A stretch of 64,000 bases of DNA, from NCBI GenBank assembly GCA_026874595.1, contig CM049309.1, forward strand, positions 10,629,076-10,693,075. The letters are read 5' to 3'. The notes beneath the pieces were generated by a model, which was not told the origin of the DNA, did not search any database, and was given only the letters and a program-made list of their open reading frames with translations. The position numbers and the translations under genes were made by a program. The stretch is from Sipunculus nudus (Eukaryota > Annelida > Sipuncula > Golfingiida > Sipunculidae). This document shows positions 1 through 12,430 of the stretch, one piece after another. Every line of letters starts with the position of its first letter. The first letter of the stretch is position 1.

Positions 1-96
1 GCCAGACAACAATGCTTTTTGGTCAAAGCTCTGTAAATCACCAACTAACAAATGTTAGGTCAAAATCACAACATATGTTCTCAGAATCACCCTTAC

Positions 97-190
97 ATGA
101 TCGATGCCTCTCTCCACCTCATCCAGCTTGTCCTCGTTGTTCCTGCAGTCCCGGTGTACCTTTTCCGCCAGTCTCTGCAGTCTCTCCAAT
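97..190 (-). CDS. MACF1/DST: Spectraplakin internal exon, plakin-domain spectrin repeat (exon 8 of model)
   Basis: This exon has one base completing a split Arg codon plus 31 codons, ending in phase 0. The peptide begins LERLQRLAEKVHRDC and runs through NNEDKLDEVERGIDH. The pattern is an amphipathic helix with heptad leucines. It corresponds to the start of the first plakin-domain spectrin repeat, where vertebrate dystonin has a similar L-x-x-L-Q helix followed by an E-D-K-L segment. On the minus strand the acceptor reads CTGTTAAAG and the donor is GTAAGG. It is the last exon in the window, and the next one lies beyond base 1. Helical heptads alone would be generic, but phase and order with the six upstream exons make the assignment firm. 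Confidence 0.87.
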
Positions 191-1033
191 CTTTAACAGA
201 ATAACATCAAATTTAGATAAAATATCATAACCAAAGCAAAATAAATCTTACTTTTCAATTAACTGTTTATAAGAGCTGTGATGTGGAATAGTACCTTTGC
301 TACTACAATTTAACTGGAACACTATGGGTATAAATTTTTAAACAACTAATACTTTGTGATGTTGCTGTATGCTTATCATAACACATTTTCTAACAAATAA
401 CAAATTTTGGTAGTAATGTGTGGGTTTATACCAAGCTGTGTCCAGTGCACAAAAGGCTTGTAGAAACTTCCTTAATGGTTGCTACCCTGTTGGCTTTACT
501 GCAGCAGTTTGAGGCCTCTTCCTTATAAAATTATCATATTTTCCAAGGTTGATTTGAAGCAGTTTGAGGGCTCTTCCTCAAAAAGATAATTTTCAAAGGA
601 TGATAAAATTATAATATTAACTTTAGGAGTAGCTGTTAAAATCTAAATGTCCTACACAGTCCAACAATAAAATGAGAGTTTTTCACTTAAGATATCTTTG
701 TTAAGCAAACAAATATATTCTTCTTTTGGTGGGAGAACCCATGGCTTTTATATCTATTTAAATTAACTCTGATATAGTTATGATTAAGGATTAGCACATA
801 TTACAAACCTGGTGAAATAATTATGTACACAGAACATGTCAATTCCAACAGATTGGTACCGGATATGGTCATGTCAATTTAAATAATGAAAAACAAATGT
901 TCAGTCAATGAAAATTCTAAATATAAGTGTATACTAAGTATGAATACATTTTTCAGCAACCTATCATATAATATCCTGAAATATCTACATTTTCTTTATT
1001 TAGAGCATGTATATGTATTATTAGATGTATTAC
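191..1033 (-). other. Spectraplakin intron (843 bp), no feature seen
   Basis: AT-rich intron with normal GT and AG ends. A short near-repeat, GCAGTTTGAGG(C/G)CTCTTCCT, occurs at about 502 and 559. Otherwise nothing was recognised. Confidence 0.7.
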
Positions 1034-1164
1034 CTTGATATTTCTGCCTGGATGGCCATATCCCTTTCTTGTTGGGCGAGCACAAATCGGTCCCAGAGTC
1101 TGTTGATGTTTTCAAGATGTAACTGCTCGTCCAACGAGTGAGGGCTGCCATCGTGTGACAGATC
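1034..1164 (-). CDS. MACF1/DST: Spectraplakin internal exon, start of plakin domain (exon 7 of model)
   Basis: This exon has 43 codons plus two bases (AG), which pair with the first base of the next exon to make Arg. The peptide starts DLSHDGSPHSLDEQLHLE and continues NINRLWDRFVLAQQERDMA to IQAEIS. The INRLWDRF...RDMAIQAEISR stretch corresponds to the vertebrate segment with a conserved Trp and a charged E-R-E-K-A-L helix just before the first plakin spectrin repeat. The opening DLSHDGSPHSLDE is polar and is probably a loop. Acceptor TTCCAG and donor GTAATA are clean. GC content is visibly higher than in the flanking intron. Confidence 0.9.
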
Positions 1165-1289
1165 CTGGAACAAATGAAACAAAAATTATAAAGAGTTGAT
1201 CTGCTCTCCTGAAAACTCTATAAGAATTCCTCATGTTAGAGACTGTGAAATAAAACTTTTCATCTCAGCCAAGGAGGCTATGTTTTCAA

Positions 1290-1750
1290 CTTTGTCTATC
1301 TGTTTGTTTGCTAGCAGGTTTACAAAATATTGCAGAACTGATTTCTATGAAACTTTGTGGAAGGGTGAGGCCTTGGCAAGAAAGACTATTACTTTCAAGA
1401 AAGATTATTACTTCCACCAGTACAGTATACATTAAATCTCCATTTGTGTGTATCATGTGTGTGTATTTTTTCACAAAATAACGCATGCAACCATGAACAG
1501 AATCTCATGAAATTTGCAGTACATTTCGGGAAAGGGGTAATGAGTAATTGATTAGATTTTGGTGTCGATCTGGAACATGACCCTGATTCAGAGACATAAT
1601 CAAGAATATTCGCAAATGTACAGTGACTTAGGCACAAATGAACCTGGGAATAAGGGCCAAATAAGTGAATGCAAACACCTTGGCATGCAAATTTCTAGTT
1701 TTAACAAATTGAACTTGTTTGCAGGTCCGGATCCAGTTGAACTGACCCAG
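1290..1750 (+). repeat. Degenerate interspersed repeat (unclassified)
   Basis: The phrases TTCTATGAAACTTTGTGGA, CATGAAATTTGCAG and GATTTTGGTGTCGATCTGGA resemble a non-coding repeat seen in many invertebrate genomes. I recognise it by style only and cannot find its ends. Small ORFs on both strands here look incidental. Confidence 0.28.
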
Positions 1751-2439
1751 TTATGCGTACTATGGCAAGTTCCATTATAATATTTCACATAAACACTTAC
1801 CAGAAAAAAAATTTTACACTTAATATTTTCAAACACAATACAATGACATGCTATTCTGAGCAGAGCATAATCTTCAAAACAGTCCAAATGTTAACTCAAT
1901 TTCTTACAGATGAACAGCATTCTGTCAGACAGCTTGAAGCACAAAACTAAATTAGTAAGTCATCGTTAGCACAAATTGGTACACATAGTGCTACAGCAAA
2001 ATTATGTGTACAAGATATTGATCATGGTGATTTAAGCATGACAAAAACACAAAACGGAAGATATTTTCAAAATACCTCATGCACAGGTTGCAAAAGTAGG
2101 ACAAATAAATAGATGGCATGTGGATAATCAATTTGCAGTAAAAATGATTGTCAATTTTCAGCATTTAATCATATGAAGTGGGTGTTAAGACATTGATGAT
2201 GCAATGCTTCACTGAATACTGAATATTAGGCTTTATCAATGGATCAATACATACAAGAAAATTAATACACACACAGGTGAACCTTAATAACATCAAATGT
2301 ACAGAACACTGGGCAAATAAATTTAAAAGCTGCCCTGATGCAAATAGTAAGTATCTTTATATACATTCACTATTCTCTTAAGGTAATGAAATTTTCAATT
2401 CAGAGATCATAAAATACAAAGCATAAAGCTTAGCACTTA

Positions 2440-2775
2440 GGCCAAAAAAAATTAAAGGTATGGTTCTCAGGCACCTCCCGCATCAATTTTAAACCCCCGC
2501 ATCAAAAATTTTTATTTTGATTTACAATAAAAACTTTCCAATTTTGAGCTGCTACCGCTCCGACATTTCTTTCAAGAAGATAAAACCATACAATTTCCTT
2601 TGTTTTGTAGTGCTTTTACTTATTTAACAAAATAAAACAGTTATTTTCATGCTTTTCCAGTATCATTTGACATTTCTATCGAAACATACCAAAAAATTTA
2701 AAATAAAAAAAGGGCCCGCCCGCATTGATTCCCGAAAAAAAGTGCCTGAGAACCATACCTTTTTTTATTTTGGCC
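2440..2775. mobile_element. PIF/Harbinger-like MITE, 336 bp, TTA target duplication
   Basis: The left end GGCCAAAAAAAATTAAAGGT is matched by the inverted right end ACCTTTTTTTATTTTGGCC. The inner part of the inverted repeat, GGTATGGTTCTCAGGCAC, is perfect on both sides. TTA flanks the element at 2437-2439 and 2776-2778. A 3-bp TTA duplication with GG-starting ends is typical of PIF/Harbinger elements. There is no transposase frame, so it is non-autonomous. A diverged relative lies at 55422-55758. Confidence 0.75.
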
Positions 2776-4218
2776 TTATAATACAACACATCGCATCGAT
2801 TCAATATTATTATTTTGGTACTTCTAATAAATTATTAAGTTCATGAGAAAAATTTAGCAATGATGAAAATGATAAATTATCATTAGTCACTGGACCTCAG
2901 TTAGTCACAGATGAAGACAAACTATGTGACTAACCCATTTATCATTACGACTGACCCTTTAACATTGCATTATTGTCCTCTAAATGGCTTAGATTTTTCA
3001 TTACTTCATGTTAACTCATGTGTATGCAGCTGAAATCTACCTTTATTACAGCTTAATTTATAATTTCATATTTAAATTCAACGGAAAGCACTGTTACAGT
3101 TGTGAGGAAATAACCTGTTTCACACAACTGTTCACCAACAAAAAAAATGGGCCAATAAAAAGACCACAAGAATACAGTAACGAGAGATATGTATAGACCC
3201 GCTGCACGCTCCACTTGCATCACCATGGCAACCATCCTCTGGAATGCTGTGCCACATATTTTGCATATTTAACTTACACATACTTGCAGTATGTATGACA
3301 TAGGGAGCGCTTATTTAGCACATCAAATTGTAAATAGCCTAACCGCTAAAGAGGAAAGCTCTCTCTGGCAATTTTAAACATGATTGTGATATGAAAATTA
3401 CCTGTTAAAAGAGCCACCCATGTTCTTAATATCTGTATATTAGAGGATGATTTTTTATAAGATCTTGAATATTAATTATTAATATTTTATAAATTTTAAT
3501 ATTTTTTATATTTTTAAATTTTTATATTATTATTTGATCAATAAAATGTATTTTACTATTTAATAAATATTAATAAATTTAATAAATATTAATTATATGA
3601 TGAAATTCATTAAGTTTATCAACGTTAGTATAAAAAGTATCCAATTTGAAAATTATAAAAATGTAAATATTTACAATATCTCAAACCTCCATATCAAAGG
3701 AACACATTTTGGCAACATCACAGTTTTCTACCTGTGATGTTCTTTAAGCAAAAGCAATGCATGCCTTCTGCAACCATGACAGATGTTTTAGTAGCATTCA
3801 TGCTGTAACAGATGGTTTATATTTTGGACTTCTCATTTTTTTTTCATACCAGGTTCAAAGGGCTTTAAGACAAGGAACAAACAAAGTATCAAACCTGAGA
3901 ATTTTGACATAAAGACTGATATGAGGTTTAACCATATACTTGGTATCTTATCCATGTCTGTTTTTAATCTATATTGATGTACCATGCTGTTTAGTACCTC
4001 AGTATCTCTATCCCTGCCTGTGTTTATCTGATACAGTACCTCCAGTCTGGCTTACATCCAGCCCCATTTATCCAGTAAAACACCTGCCATGGGCGGGTCC
4101 AGGATTTTGAGAAGGGGATTTATCATATAAACTGTCTGATATCCTAATTAAATTCCACAACTCATGCAAGGAGCTGTGAGAGCCTTAAGGGGGAAAGAAG
4201 AGGGCTTAACTCGTAAAG

Positions 4219-4235
4219 CCCCCCCCCCCCCCCCC
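4219..4235. repeat. Poly-C tract
   Basis: An uninterrupted run of about 17 C on the plus strand. Its length may be an assembly estimate. Confidence 0.9.
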
Positions 4236-4777
4236 ATCTGCCCTTGTGTCACCCATTTTGTTACTGTTTAGTCTGCTGTGACAATATCAGGTCATTAATA
4301 CATTTACAATATGTCATTAATGCACAAAGCAGAGATAGGTATTCTTTTTATCCCCTGTCAATACTGATGTTTGCAGAATGTCTTATTTATTTACAGATCA
4401 GACCATAGTCTTTCCTTGCCACTACCTGTTGACTGAATAATAATAAAGTAACAGGCTTCCCAGTTCCCACAAATATTTGGATTTCATTTTCAAGGCCTTA
4501 CATGCATAGGTTTTTTCAAGATTTACTTTGGATTTTCATCATTTATGGGGGTTTTTATAATGTTCCCTTAACCTCTGTCCCTTCAGATGTTTTTATCTGT
4601 TCTGGTCCCAATAATACTTATCGACTGATATATGCTTTCTCTGGCTTCAGTATTAAATGTTATTTTGACTGATAAGTTTTATTTACTGGTATTCATGACA
4701 ACTATGGAAACAGGGCAATATCATGATAACAAACACGGTAAATACTATGATCTCTAAAAATATAAGCCTCTGTTTTT

Positions 4778-4918
4778 CAAAGATACTATGAACTTTAATA
4801 TTTAAACCTTTGATATTGAGAACTCTAAATATATAACCCACTGATATTGTATGATACTGTGAATTCTAAATATATAACCCTCTGATGTTGTATGATACTG
4901 TGAACTTTAAATATATAC
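4778..4918. repeat. Tandem repeat, about 47-bp unit, ~3-4 degenerate copies
   Basis: Units carry GATATTGTATGATACTGTGA and CTCTAAATATATAACCC in the same order. The first copy is the most diverged. Confidence 0.7.
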
Positions 4919-4973
4919 ATCTCACACAATTCATGATGCTGATATATGGCCCATTCCATTAGGCCTGTGAATT

Positions 4974-5349
4974 AGGAGGGGTCTTTGAATTAATTCAATT
5001 ATTTGATTCTTTACCTTCGACTCAATTAATGATTCAATTATTACTTTAGTTCTCAATTTTAGACTTTCTTGTAAATACAATTTTACAGTTTACCACAATG
5101 AATGGCAGTTAATTTTAGTAAGTAAATGAAAAACAGTTTGCCCTCAGTTTATTGCTGCCATTTTCATGTCTATGCTTTACTGGCAAGAACTGAAACTATA
5201 TCCTGAGCACACACACAATAAATGGTCTTGATATCGTTATAGGCTCAATCAAAGTTGACAGCTCAAGTATGGTTTTTGAATCGATTACAATTTAATTGAG
5301 AAGTTAGAATTCAATGCATCAATTAATTGATGAATTGTTACACCCCTAC
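4974..5349. mobile_element. hAT-like MITE, about 375 bp
   Basis: The right end read inward is TGTAGGGGTGTAACAATTCA, followed by alternating TCAATTAATTGA. The left end is TAGGAGGGGTCTTTGAATTA, followed by TTCAATTATTTGATTC. These imperfect inverted ends and the TAGGGGTG start are typical of hAT-derived MITEs. I could not find an 8-bp target duplication. Related fragments lie near 57140-57320 and 63070-63250. Confidence 0.5.
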
Positions 5350-5462
5350 AGTTGTTACCAATTCACTTGTGCAAGTTTCACCGATCTATGAATCATCTTG
5401 GAGATTTTCAATTATAAACGAGTTCTACCATTAGAAGCTAACATGCAAAGCATGATCCTTAC

Positions 5463-5558
5463 CTGTAGCTGTTCATACAAGTGTCCCAGTTTTTGTTTTT
5501 CGGAAAGCCTAGGTGGTATGTCTTCAAGACGGAATCGGTTGAAGTCTGCCAAGAGAGC
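5463..5558 (-). CDS. MACF1/DST: Spectraplakin internal exon, N-terminal plakin region (exon 6 of model)
   Basis: Exactly 32 codons, phase 0 to 0. The peptide starts ALLADFNRFRLEDIPPRL and ends SEKQKLGHLYEQLQ. It matches the vertebrate spectraplakin segment with pattern A-L-x(4)-F/Y-x-x-F-x-x-x-x-I-P-P-x(3)-E-K-x-K-x-x-x-L-Y. That segment lies between CH2 and the first full spectrin repeat. Acceptor TTTTTACCAG and donor CAG/GTAAGG are good. As a symmetric exon it could be skipped without a frameshift, though nothing here shows that it is. Confidence 0.92.
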
Positions 5559-7405
5559 CTGGTAAAAAAATCTAATTGTAAATATACAACATTTACCATG
5601 CTTTTCAATTTTTGCAGCATTAAAAAATTTAACCTATGTTTGAAGCATTAATGTTTTTTTGCCACTTTTCGGAGGTTATGCTATTTCCTAATTTACTTTT
5701 ATGATTTAATTTAGAATGTTTGTAACAACATCGGAGCATGTTATTATAAGAAAACCCTTCCTGATACAGCTTTTGTAAACACAGGAAAATACAGAACCTC
5801 CTAAAGCATTGAAAAAAAAAACACCTCAATTCATGCCTCGGCCAATAATCAGTATTATATTATTATGTATACATGTACCCTTGTACATGTACAAAAATAT
5901 ATACAATTGTGACTTGAACAACAAAGTGTCTTTGTACCATTCATGTTCCAAGCTCATAGAGCTATAGACTAAAATGTGAATATGACTGTAAGATCCATTC
6001 AAGGACAACAAAACATTAACTTGTATAAAGGGAACGAAGGACATTCAAGTGCACATACAGTAAAAAAAAGTCACTTGATCTATCTAAGAACAGGATTGAT
6101 AGTGTTCAGTTTGAAATAGATATCTACAGATATGATAACAAATACACCAACCACTTCAGGAACACACCTAACTTAGTTCATGAATATTAACTGTCAATTA
6201 AAATATCACTGCTGAAAGTATAACTATATAAATGTGTGGAACAATTTATTTTTAAGAAGGTTCAGTGAATTAAAACCCAAATATAATTGCTTTTAATACT
6301 ACATATCCTTACTTCATATTGTGTTGAGGTTTGTATATAATATTGCATGGCACAATATTTGTAACAACAGACATGAGGTTGTCCACATAATGTCATGAGG
6401 AAATAAGAGTGATCACAGTGACTCTTGTAACAGTGGTAGCACCATTTAACATAACATCTATGGTGTCACATGTAGTATATATTTTATATCAGCTTGTTTG
6501 GGATATTTGCTAACAATATCTTTTTAAAAGGCCACTTGAGCACTTACTAAAACAATCCATATAGCATATTTCTGATACAGCCAGTTTGGAATGTTTTTAT
6601 GACAGCTTAACTGGGACTTTTTCATAACATATTTTTTAAATATCATTATGGCACTTATATGGCATGCCTTTCATAACATCCCATTTATCCATATTTTCCA
6701 TAACACTTATTTTGGCATATTTTTCATGTCATAAAAATATTTGACATAGTTTTCAGGACAGACCATTTGGAATTTTTATTACAACCCATATGGCATATTT
6801 TTCATTTTTTGCCCATCAAAAACTTTACATATCAGCCCCTTTGGTGTTTCATTTTCCTACACCAATTCCTCATATTTTAAATATTTATTTTCCCATTTTT
6901 GTCCATTCCACCAATTGGGTTTTTATGCATATATTTCCATTCATTATGTTACAAGACATAACAAGAACATTCCAGCAATAGTGAATGAAACATTTATTAA
7001 TTAAAAATAATTAAATATATATTTTGCAACTTTCTATACTTTTCCTCATATAATGACTGAAGGATGTAGTCTTTTAGCTGACAATGTTTTTTTATCATAT
7101 TTATGGCACCATATAATACCACCATAAATTCTAGTACGTCTATCAAAAGATGGCCTTGACCCTTTCACTTCAGTCAATATGCTGTAACAAAAGTAGACTG
7201 CTTTTAATTGTTTGACTTAAATTCTTTGCAAGATATGGAGTTGTATTAATGATAAATTGTTGCTGGGGTACCTAGTTGAGTTGCTGATTGGTATTTTCTT
7301 CAAAATAAACTGACTTTGTACATATTTATCTTCAAAAATTGATGAGCGCCCCCTAGATGGGATGGACAGAATCATGGACTTGACATTGAGAATAAAATGA
7401 CATAC
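5559..7405 (-). other. Spectraplakin intron (1.85 kb)
   Basis: AT-rich. About 500 bp of it (6470-6950) is a degenerate short-period repeat listed separately. Nothing else was recognised. Confidence 0.65.
6470..6950. repeat. Highly degenerate minisatellite, period about 28-31 bp
   Basis: Phrases such as CATATGGCATATTTTTCAT, CAGTTTGGAATGTTTTTATG, GGCATGCCTTTCATAACATC and TTGGCATATTTTTCATGTCA recur through the block. They fit a consensus near (C/A)CATATGGCATATTTTTCATAACA. The pattern has decayed but is directional. Confidence 0.5.
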
Positions 7406-7525
7406 CTTCATCTCCATGAGAGTGGCTGGGAAGTTCCTGTCCAACATGAAAGACGTTGCGTCCCTGAGCCACGTGAGGAGGGACGCGGCCACCTCTTGGT
7501 ACTCCTCCCATTTCAGCTGCCGCTC
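7406..7525 (-). CDS. MACF1/DST: Spectraplakin internal exon, region just after CH2 (exon 5 of model)
   Basis: Forty codons, phase 0 to 0. The peptide starts ERQLKWEEYQEVAASLLTWL and ends with NFPATLMEMK. The vertebrate counterpart follows CH2 directly and has the same layout: V-K-W-x-E-Y-Q, a leucine/tryptophan helix, then R-x-F-P-x-x-x-x-E-x-K. Acceptor ATACCAG and donor AAG/GTATGT. The exon is GC-rich (about 57%) against an intron near 33%. This region connects the actin-binding module to the spectrin-repeat rod of the plakin domain. Confidence 0.93.
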
Positions 7526-9716
7526 CTGGTATAACGGAATCACAACCATCATAGACATGATGCAAAATTTTCCAGCTCAATTTCTCCAAAGATAAATCAA
7601 CAATTTTTCAAAATGAAAATCAAAGTTCACTGAAATTTCTTTCCATACACAATAAGAAAATCCACTTTTTCCTTGAAAATTTTACTTATTTTTTGTTCAA
7701 TAACAGTTTATCAGCTATACACCAGTGTCATCCACAATAACATCAAAAGCTTTGAGAGGGTCAAAGCTGTGCACGTGATACTACTAAAAAGTCCTTGTCA
7801 GTGAGACATGTTCCAGCCTCTGTATAATATTAAAATAAAAGTCAGCATGCACCTTTATGGCAATGAACCTCCATGATAAACCATGATGTAGGGACCATTT
7901 TGTTTCTGCAACTCAGGTATCCCAGACATAAACAATCAGGTATGATTCAAGTAAATAAACTTTCTTGAAAGATATGAGTCAGTTACAATGTTTCATTTGC
8001 AATGAATAAGCAGCAAAATAGCTGATACTGCTACTGGTATTGATTGTAAATCATTTCCTTAATATTTTGTCACTTCAAATGTTTCTACCACACAAATGAA
8101 AGATGTAACCTCTGATAAGTTTGAGACCAACTGATCTGTGCAGCACAATATCAAGACAGCGAGTATGATCAGAAACTTTCTGCAAATGGCACTTATATCC
8201 CAAGCACTGATGGTTCACAGTGCAACATAAATTGGCCAGAAACCACAGTGCTCACTATACTGCAACTCTGTGGCCTTGTAAAAACTGATCTGTCACATCG
8301 AACAAGCACTTGTGACAGAGTAGCTTTCATGAGCTGACTGCACTAGTGTTCATTAGTCAGAAATCACACCATGGAAAAGAAACCTTCGAAAATACTGTGC
8401 CCTTCTCGAGCCACCTGTGCATACCATATGTAACATGTAATACTTTTCCCAGGGCTCCGTTCTCCTTCAATAAGAGCGGTGTTCTTTTCCAGGTGGCCCC
8501 TAAATATGCATAACTCGATGTAGGTAAGCCTTGTTAGCTTTTTACAAAACATGAGACATATATTGACCCATGTCTGCAGCTGACAGCAACGTGAATTTTA
8601 ATCCAGATGTAATAATTCACTGTATAAATCCCTTAACGAAATACACCTGTTTGAACTGAAGTCACCTGTGGGAAACACACCCCTCACGGTCTGCTTTCTT
8701 GCTCAGTGTACACAACATGTAACCCTTTCATGTTGATATAATAGTATCCTTTTCTTCAATATGGCTTAATTTCTGCACATAAGGAAGCACCAGACATGAG
8801 CTCCCAGCCTGAACCTGTGGAACTTGAGTCTACACTGGGTAAGGTAGTCAACTAATGTAACAGGGACCAATTCCAGAGCTCACGTACAGCACAAATAAGC
8901 GTTAAATAGGCCACAGCTGCCTAGACTGCCACCTATGATGGTTAGCTACAAATACTGTATATGTTATGAATGGCACACAGACCTGTTGACTACCATCAGG
9001 TATAAAAACAGGCCATTAAAGTCTTAAATAAAACACACCAGAGTCAAACGATGGTGGTATGGTTTATTTTTCGCATATGATTGGCTGCAGGGGCCATTCC
9101 GAGTGATATAATGGTATCAAGTTGGAGAAATTTGAGAAAATCATTACACATGGCACAGTCAGAGCTGCTGTGTTTTGCCCCGAGTGACCTCGAAAACCTG
9201 AGGTTGTGTTTCGCTCAGTGGCCTAGTGAGGTCACCACTGTTTGATGTGTCTTACTTGCTGCCTGCCAGGGGGCTACAGAGCGTGACGGGCCAAGCTACC
9301 AGAATGAGCACAATTGATATATTAACAATACTGTTGACAGGTCCTAACTATGGCACAGAGATTCTATATGTGCAGGTCTGTGACAAAATCATTACAGGCA
9401 ATTTCAGCCTGCATAACAAAAAGGGGTTCCTCAATTGCAAAGACATATTGAACAGATCTATAAATACCTAGCTTTTAATTTCAGCTCCTGCTCATACAAA
9501 CGTTTTTCTTCCTAAATAGTCAAGTCATGTTGAGTGTTCCTGTATATCTATATTTCAATCTTCTGCTCTGATAAATATGCTTCACAAAAATAATTCATAA
9601 AAACATTTCCATACAATGGCTTCTTAATTATAACCTTTGACCTAATAAGGAAGCTCCTCAATCATAAAGCCACGATAAACAGATAAATATATGCTTTTAG
9701 ATTCTTCTCTTATTAA

Positions 9717-9952
9717 CCCTTTACTGTTTACAAGCCACTAAAGAGCACTAAATGGGCAACTAGAATGCCATGATATGTATAGATTCTTTAAGGACAAAAA
9801 TATTGCATATTATTTCTAAGTTTCCTCTTAGTGGGAACTGTTGAAAATTTGATAAAGATACAAAAAAAGCTTGAAAAGATATGGCTGTTAGTGTAAATAT
9901 AAATAGTGTCATAATTTGTCAGAAATCTGAAATAAATGTAAACAGTAAAGGG
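9717..9952. mobile_element. piggyBac-like MITE, 236 bp, TTAA-flanked
   Basis: A perfect 16-bp terminal inverted repeat, CCCTTTACTGTTTACA, is found at 9717-9732 and inverted at 9937-9952. TTAA flanks both sides at 9713-9716 and 9953-9956. TTAA duplications and CCC-starting ends are diagnostic of piggyBac superfamily elements. There is no coding capacity. Confidence 0.85.
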
Positions 9953-10371
9953 TTAATCCATACCTTCCCCAAGAGCAAACACAACTATTTTCAGGGAAAA
10001 ATCATGATGTAAGTGTGTAATATTCTGAAAAATACCTTGCTAAATTATATTAAAAACATTTCACCAATATTTTTTTGTCTTCCAGTCTGATTATCTGTCT
10101 TTGTGCCAATATGAGAAAGTTTTTGACAGTTTTTTTTTATGAAATTCTGTTCATATGTGTGTCCTTAATAGAGGGATTAATTTCCAGATCTGATCTTGGT
10201 ATCTGAGAATGATGAAAATCAGAAAATATATTTGTCTGTTTGTACAAATTTATATCATCCACAGTTTATGATTTGTTCTTGTTACTATTTACATTTATGA
10301 TAAATTTGATTCCTCCATGGCTGGGGTGTATTTTCCACAGAAAATAGGGCAGAAATTACATAACATCCCTC

Positions 10372-10392
10372 CACACACACACACACACACAA
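10372..10392. repeat. CA microsatellite
   Basis: A run of about ten CA/AC dinucleotides. Confidence 0.9.
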
Positions 10393-10442
10393 TACCTTTT
10401 GTCCAAGTAAACCTGCAGGGTTTTTTATTATCTGTATGCAAA

Positions 10443-10574
10443 ATAAAGCTTTGTTTCTCATTAGTGTTTTGTGTATAAAGCTTTGTTTCTCATTAGTGTT
10501 TTGTGTATAAAGCTTTGTTTCTCATTAGTGTTTTGTATATAAAGCTTTGTTTCTCATTAGTGTTTTGTGTATAC
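10443..10574. repeat. Perfect tandem repeat, 32-bp unit x 4
   Basis: The unit begins ATAAAGCTTTGTTTCTCATT and ends AGTGTTTTGTGT. Copies start at 10443, 10475, 10507 and 10539. Only single-base differences separate them, so the array is young. Confidence 0.93.
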
Positions 10575-10975
10575 ATTCAGCATCAAACTGGAGGAAGAAA
10601 AATAACCAAATAGGTAACAGACTTGCCAAGTGTAAGGCTATGTCAACAGTGACCTCCTGAGTAAATATTTCTGTCGGCACTGACAGTGTACATACATATT
10701 CGCTAGACTGTGTCAACAAGTCATGTGAATCAGTAAAGTCTTTATATACACTAACAGATCTAACAACCTCTCAATAAAGCTAGGAATAAGCAGAGCTCAA
10801 GGGTGGCCTGACTTTGTGGTTTGACCTGCATAATCAATTGATCATATGATATATGCTGATAGCAATATGGAAATATGGTATGATAATTTTGTATAATATA
10901 CAGTTTTCTGTGGATGAAAAATTGAATTTAATTCTTTTTCTGGTTTTCTTTTGAGATTTGGCATCTCCAATGAGT

Positions 10976-11059
10976 TAATAATAATAATAATAATTAAAAT
11001 AATAATATTAATAATAATTGTTATTATTATTATTATTATTTATAATTTATTATAATTAC

Positions 11060-11104
<45 letters not shown>

Positions 11105-11105
11105 G
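10976..11105. repeat. AAT then ATT microsatellite (inverted)
   Basis: An AATAAT-type tract (10976-11020) is followed by ATTATT-type tracts (to 11105). The two halves are inverted relative to each other and could fold into a long AT hairpin. Confidence 0.9.
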
Positions 11106-12034
11106 TAAAAATTAAATTAAAAAATCACAATTTTGCAGATAACTGGTAAATCACAATATTCATAATACTGGTTACTGAGTATAAATAAGTCAAATTTATT
11201 TTCTATAGACAACACAGGCTTTTTATAATTTCTACTTATTTTTTTGTACACTGAAGCATGTACTAAATTTGTTTGGTATTCTCAATTGTAGTGTTACATT
11301 GTTCTCAGTCTCTAAGCCTCATTGCTTCCACAAGCACAATTGAAAACTGCAAAAATATTAATCAATCATTTGTGCAAGTTTAATTAAATTGCTTCCTGTT
11401 TTTACTAATGGGTCATCACTGGGTATCATGTAAACACCTCCTGCTTTTCATATGTTCCATAAATGTTATATCAGATGCAGACAATATAGTTTTGACAGAA
11501 CACACCAGGTGGCACCACTGAACTGCTGAAATGTGCCTCTTGTTAAATGATGGATAAGCCAGACTTAACCAGGTTTTACCTTTGTTGTAAAAAATCTGCA
11601 GGAAACCAGACCAATTCAAAATGGGTATAATTTTCTGACAATAGAAACATCACCTTGTTTACTATGACTGATGGTCTGTCAGGCACAACAGGTGTATGAT
11701 AGCCTCACATGATGTCATGTTTAGGTATTGATTCTGTGCTTACAGTGAAGCCAGCGGCACAAAGGTGTAATCAATAATAAACTAAACAAACTTGATTAAA
11801 CTAGGAATTACAGAGCGTAGGTTTACATTATGACATACAGTAACCTCAATAAAGATTCAGTAAACCTCAAAAGAAGCTATACTCAGTGAACACAGCCGCC
11901 CTATATTTTAAACTTCTGGGAAATATACAGTCAGGTAGCAAGGAAATGACTCATCGGAACCCAGCAAATATCAAAACAAATGTTGTCTGGGAAAGGAGAA
12001 TCACTTTAAATAGATTTTACCTTCCTCTCAGTGA

Positions 12035-12430
12035 TAAGACATCACTGACAATTTTGACATGTCACGAGATGTCACTGACAATTTTTGACATGTCACAAGA
12101 TATCATTGGCAATTTTCGACATATCACGAGATTTCAATGGCAATTTTTGATATACAAGACATCCATGGCAGATTCTGACATATCACAAGATTTCACTGTC
12201 AAATTTTGACAAATCACAAGATGTTACTGGCAATATTTAACATACCACAAGATGTCACTGGCACTTTTTGAATGACACAAGATGTCACTGGCAAATTCTG
12301 ACATATCACAAGATGTCATTGTCAAAGTTTCAACATATCACAAGATGTCATTGGCAAATATTGACATATCACAAAATGTCATTAGCAATTTTTGGAATAC
12401 CACAAAATGTCATTGGCAATTATTTTACAC
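12035..12430. repeat. Minisatellite, about 31-bp unit, ~12 copies
   Basis: The consensus is close to GACATATCACAAGATGTCA followed by CTGGCAATTTTT. Copies vary by point changes and 1-2 base indels. Stop-poor frames across it (for example 12268-12521) result from the repeat, not from a gene. Confidence 0.9.

Larger units (their letters stand above)
1165..5462 (-). other. Spectraplakin intron (4.3 kb) with several repeats
   Basis: The intron holds a degenerate interspersed repeat, a Harbinger-like MITE, a poly-C tract, a 47-bp tandem repeat and a hAT-like MITE, each listed separately. The stretch 3420-3670 is extremely AT-rich (TTAATATT-type) without clear unit structure. Nothing was recognised in 1700-2430, 2780-3420 or 3670-4210. 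Confidence 0.6.

Noticed and set aside
7217-7558. Minus ORF of 113 codons
   Set aside because: It is the spectraplakin exon 7406-7525 read through both splice sites. The exon borders, not this ORF, are the correct call.
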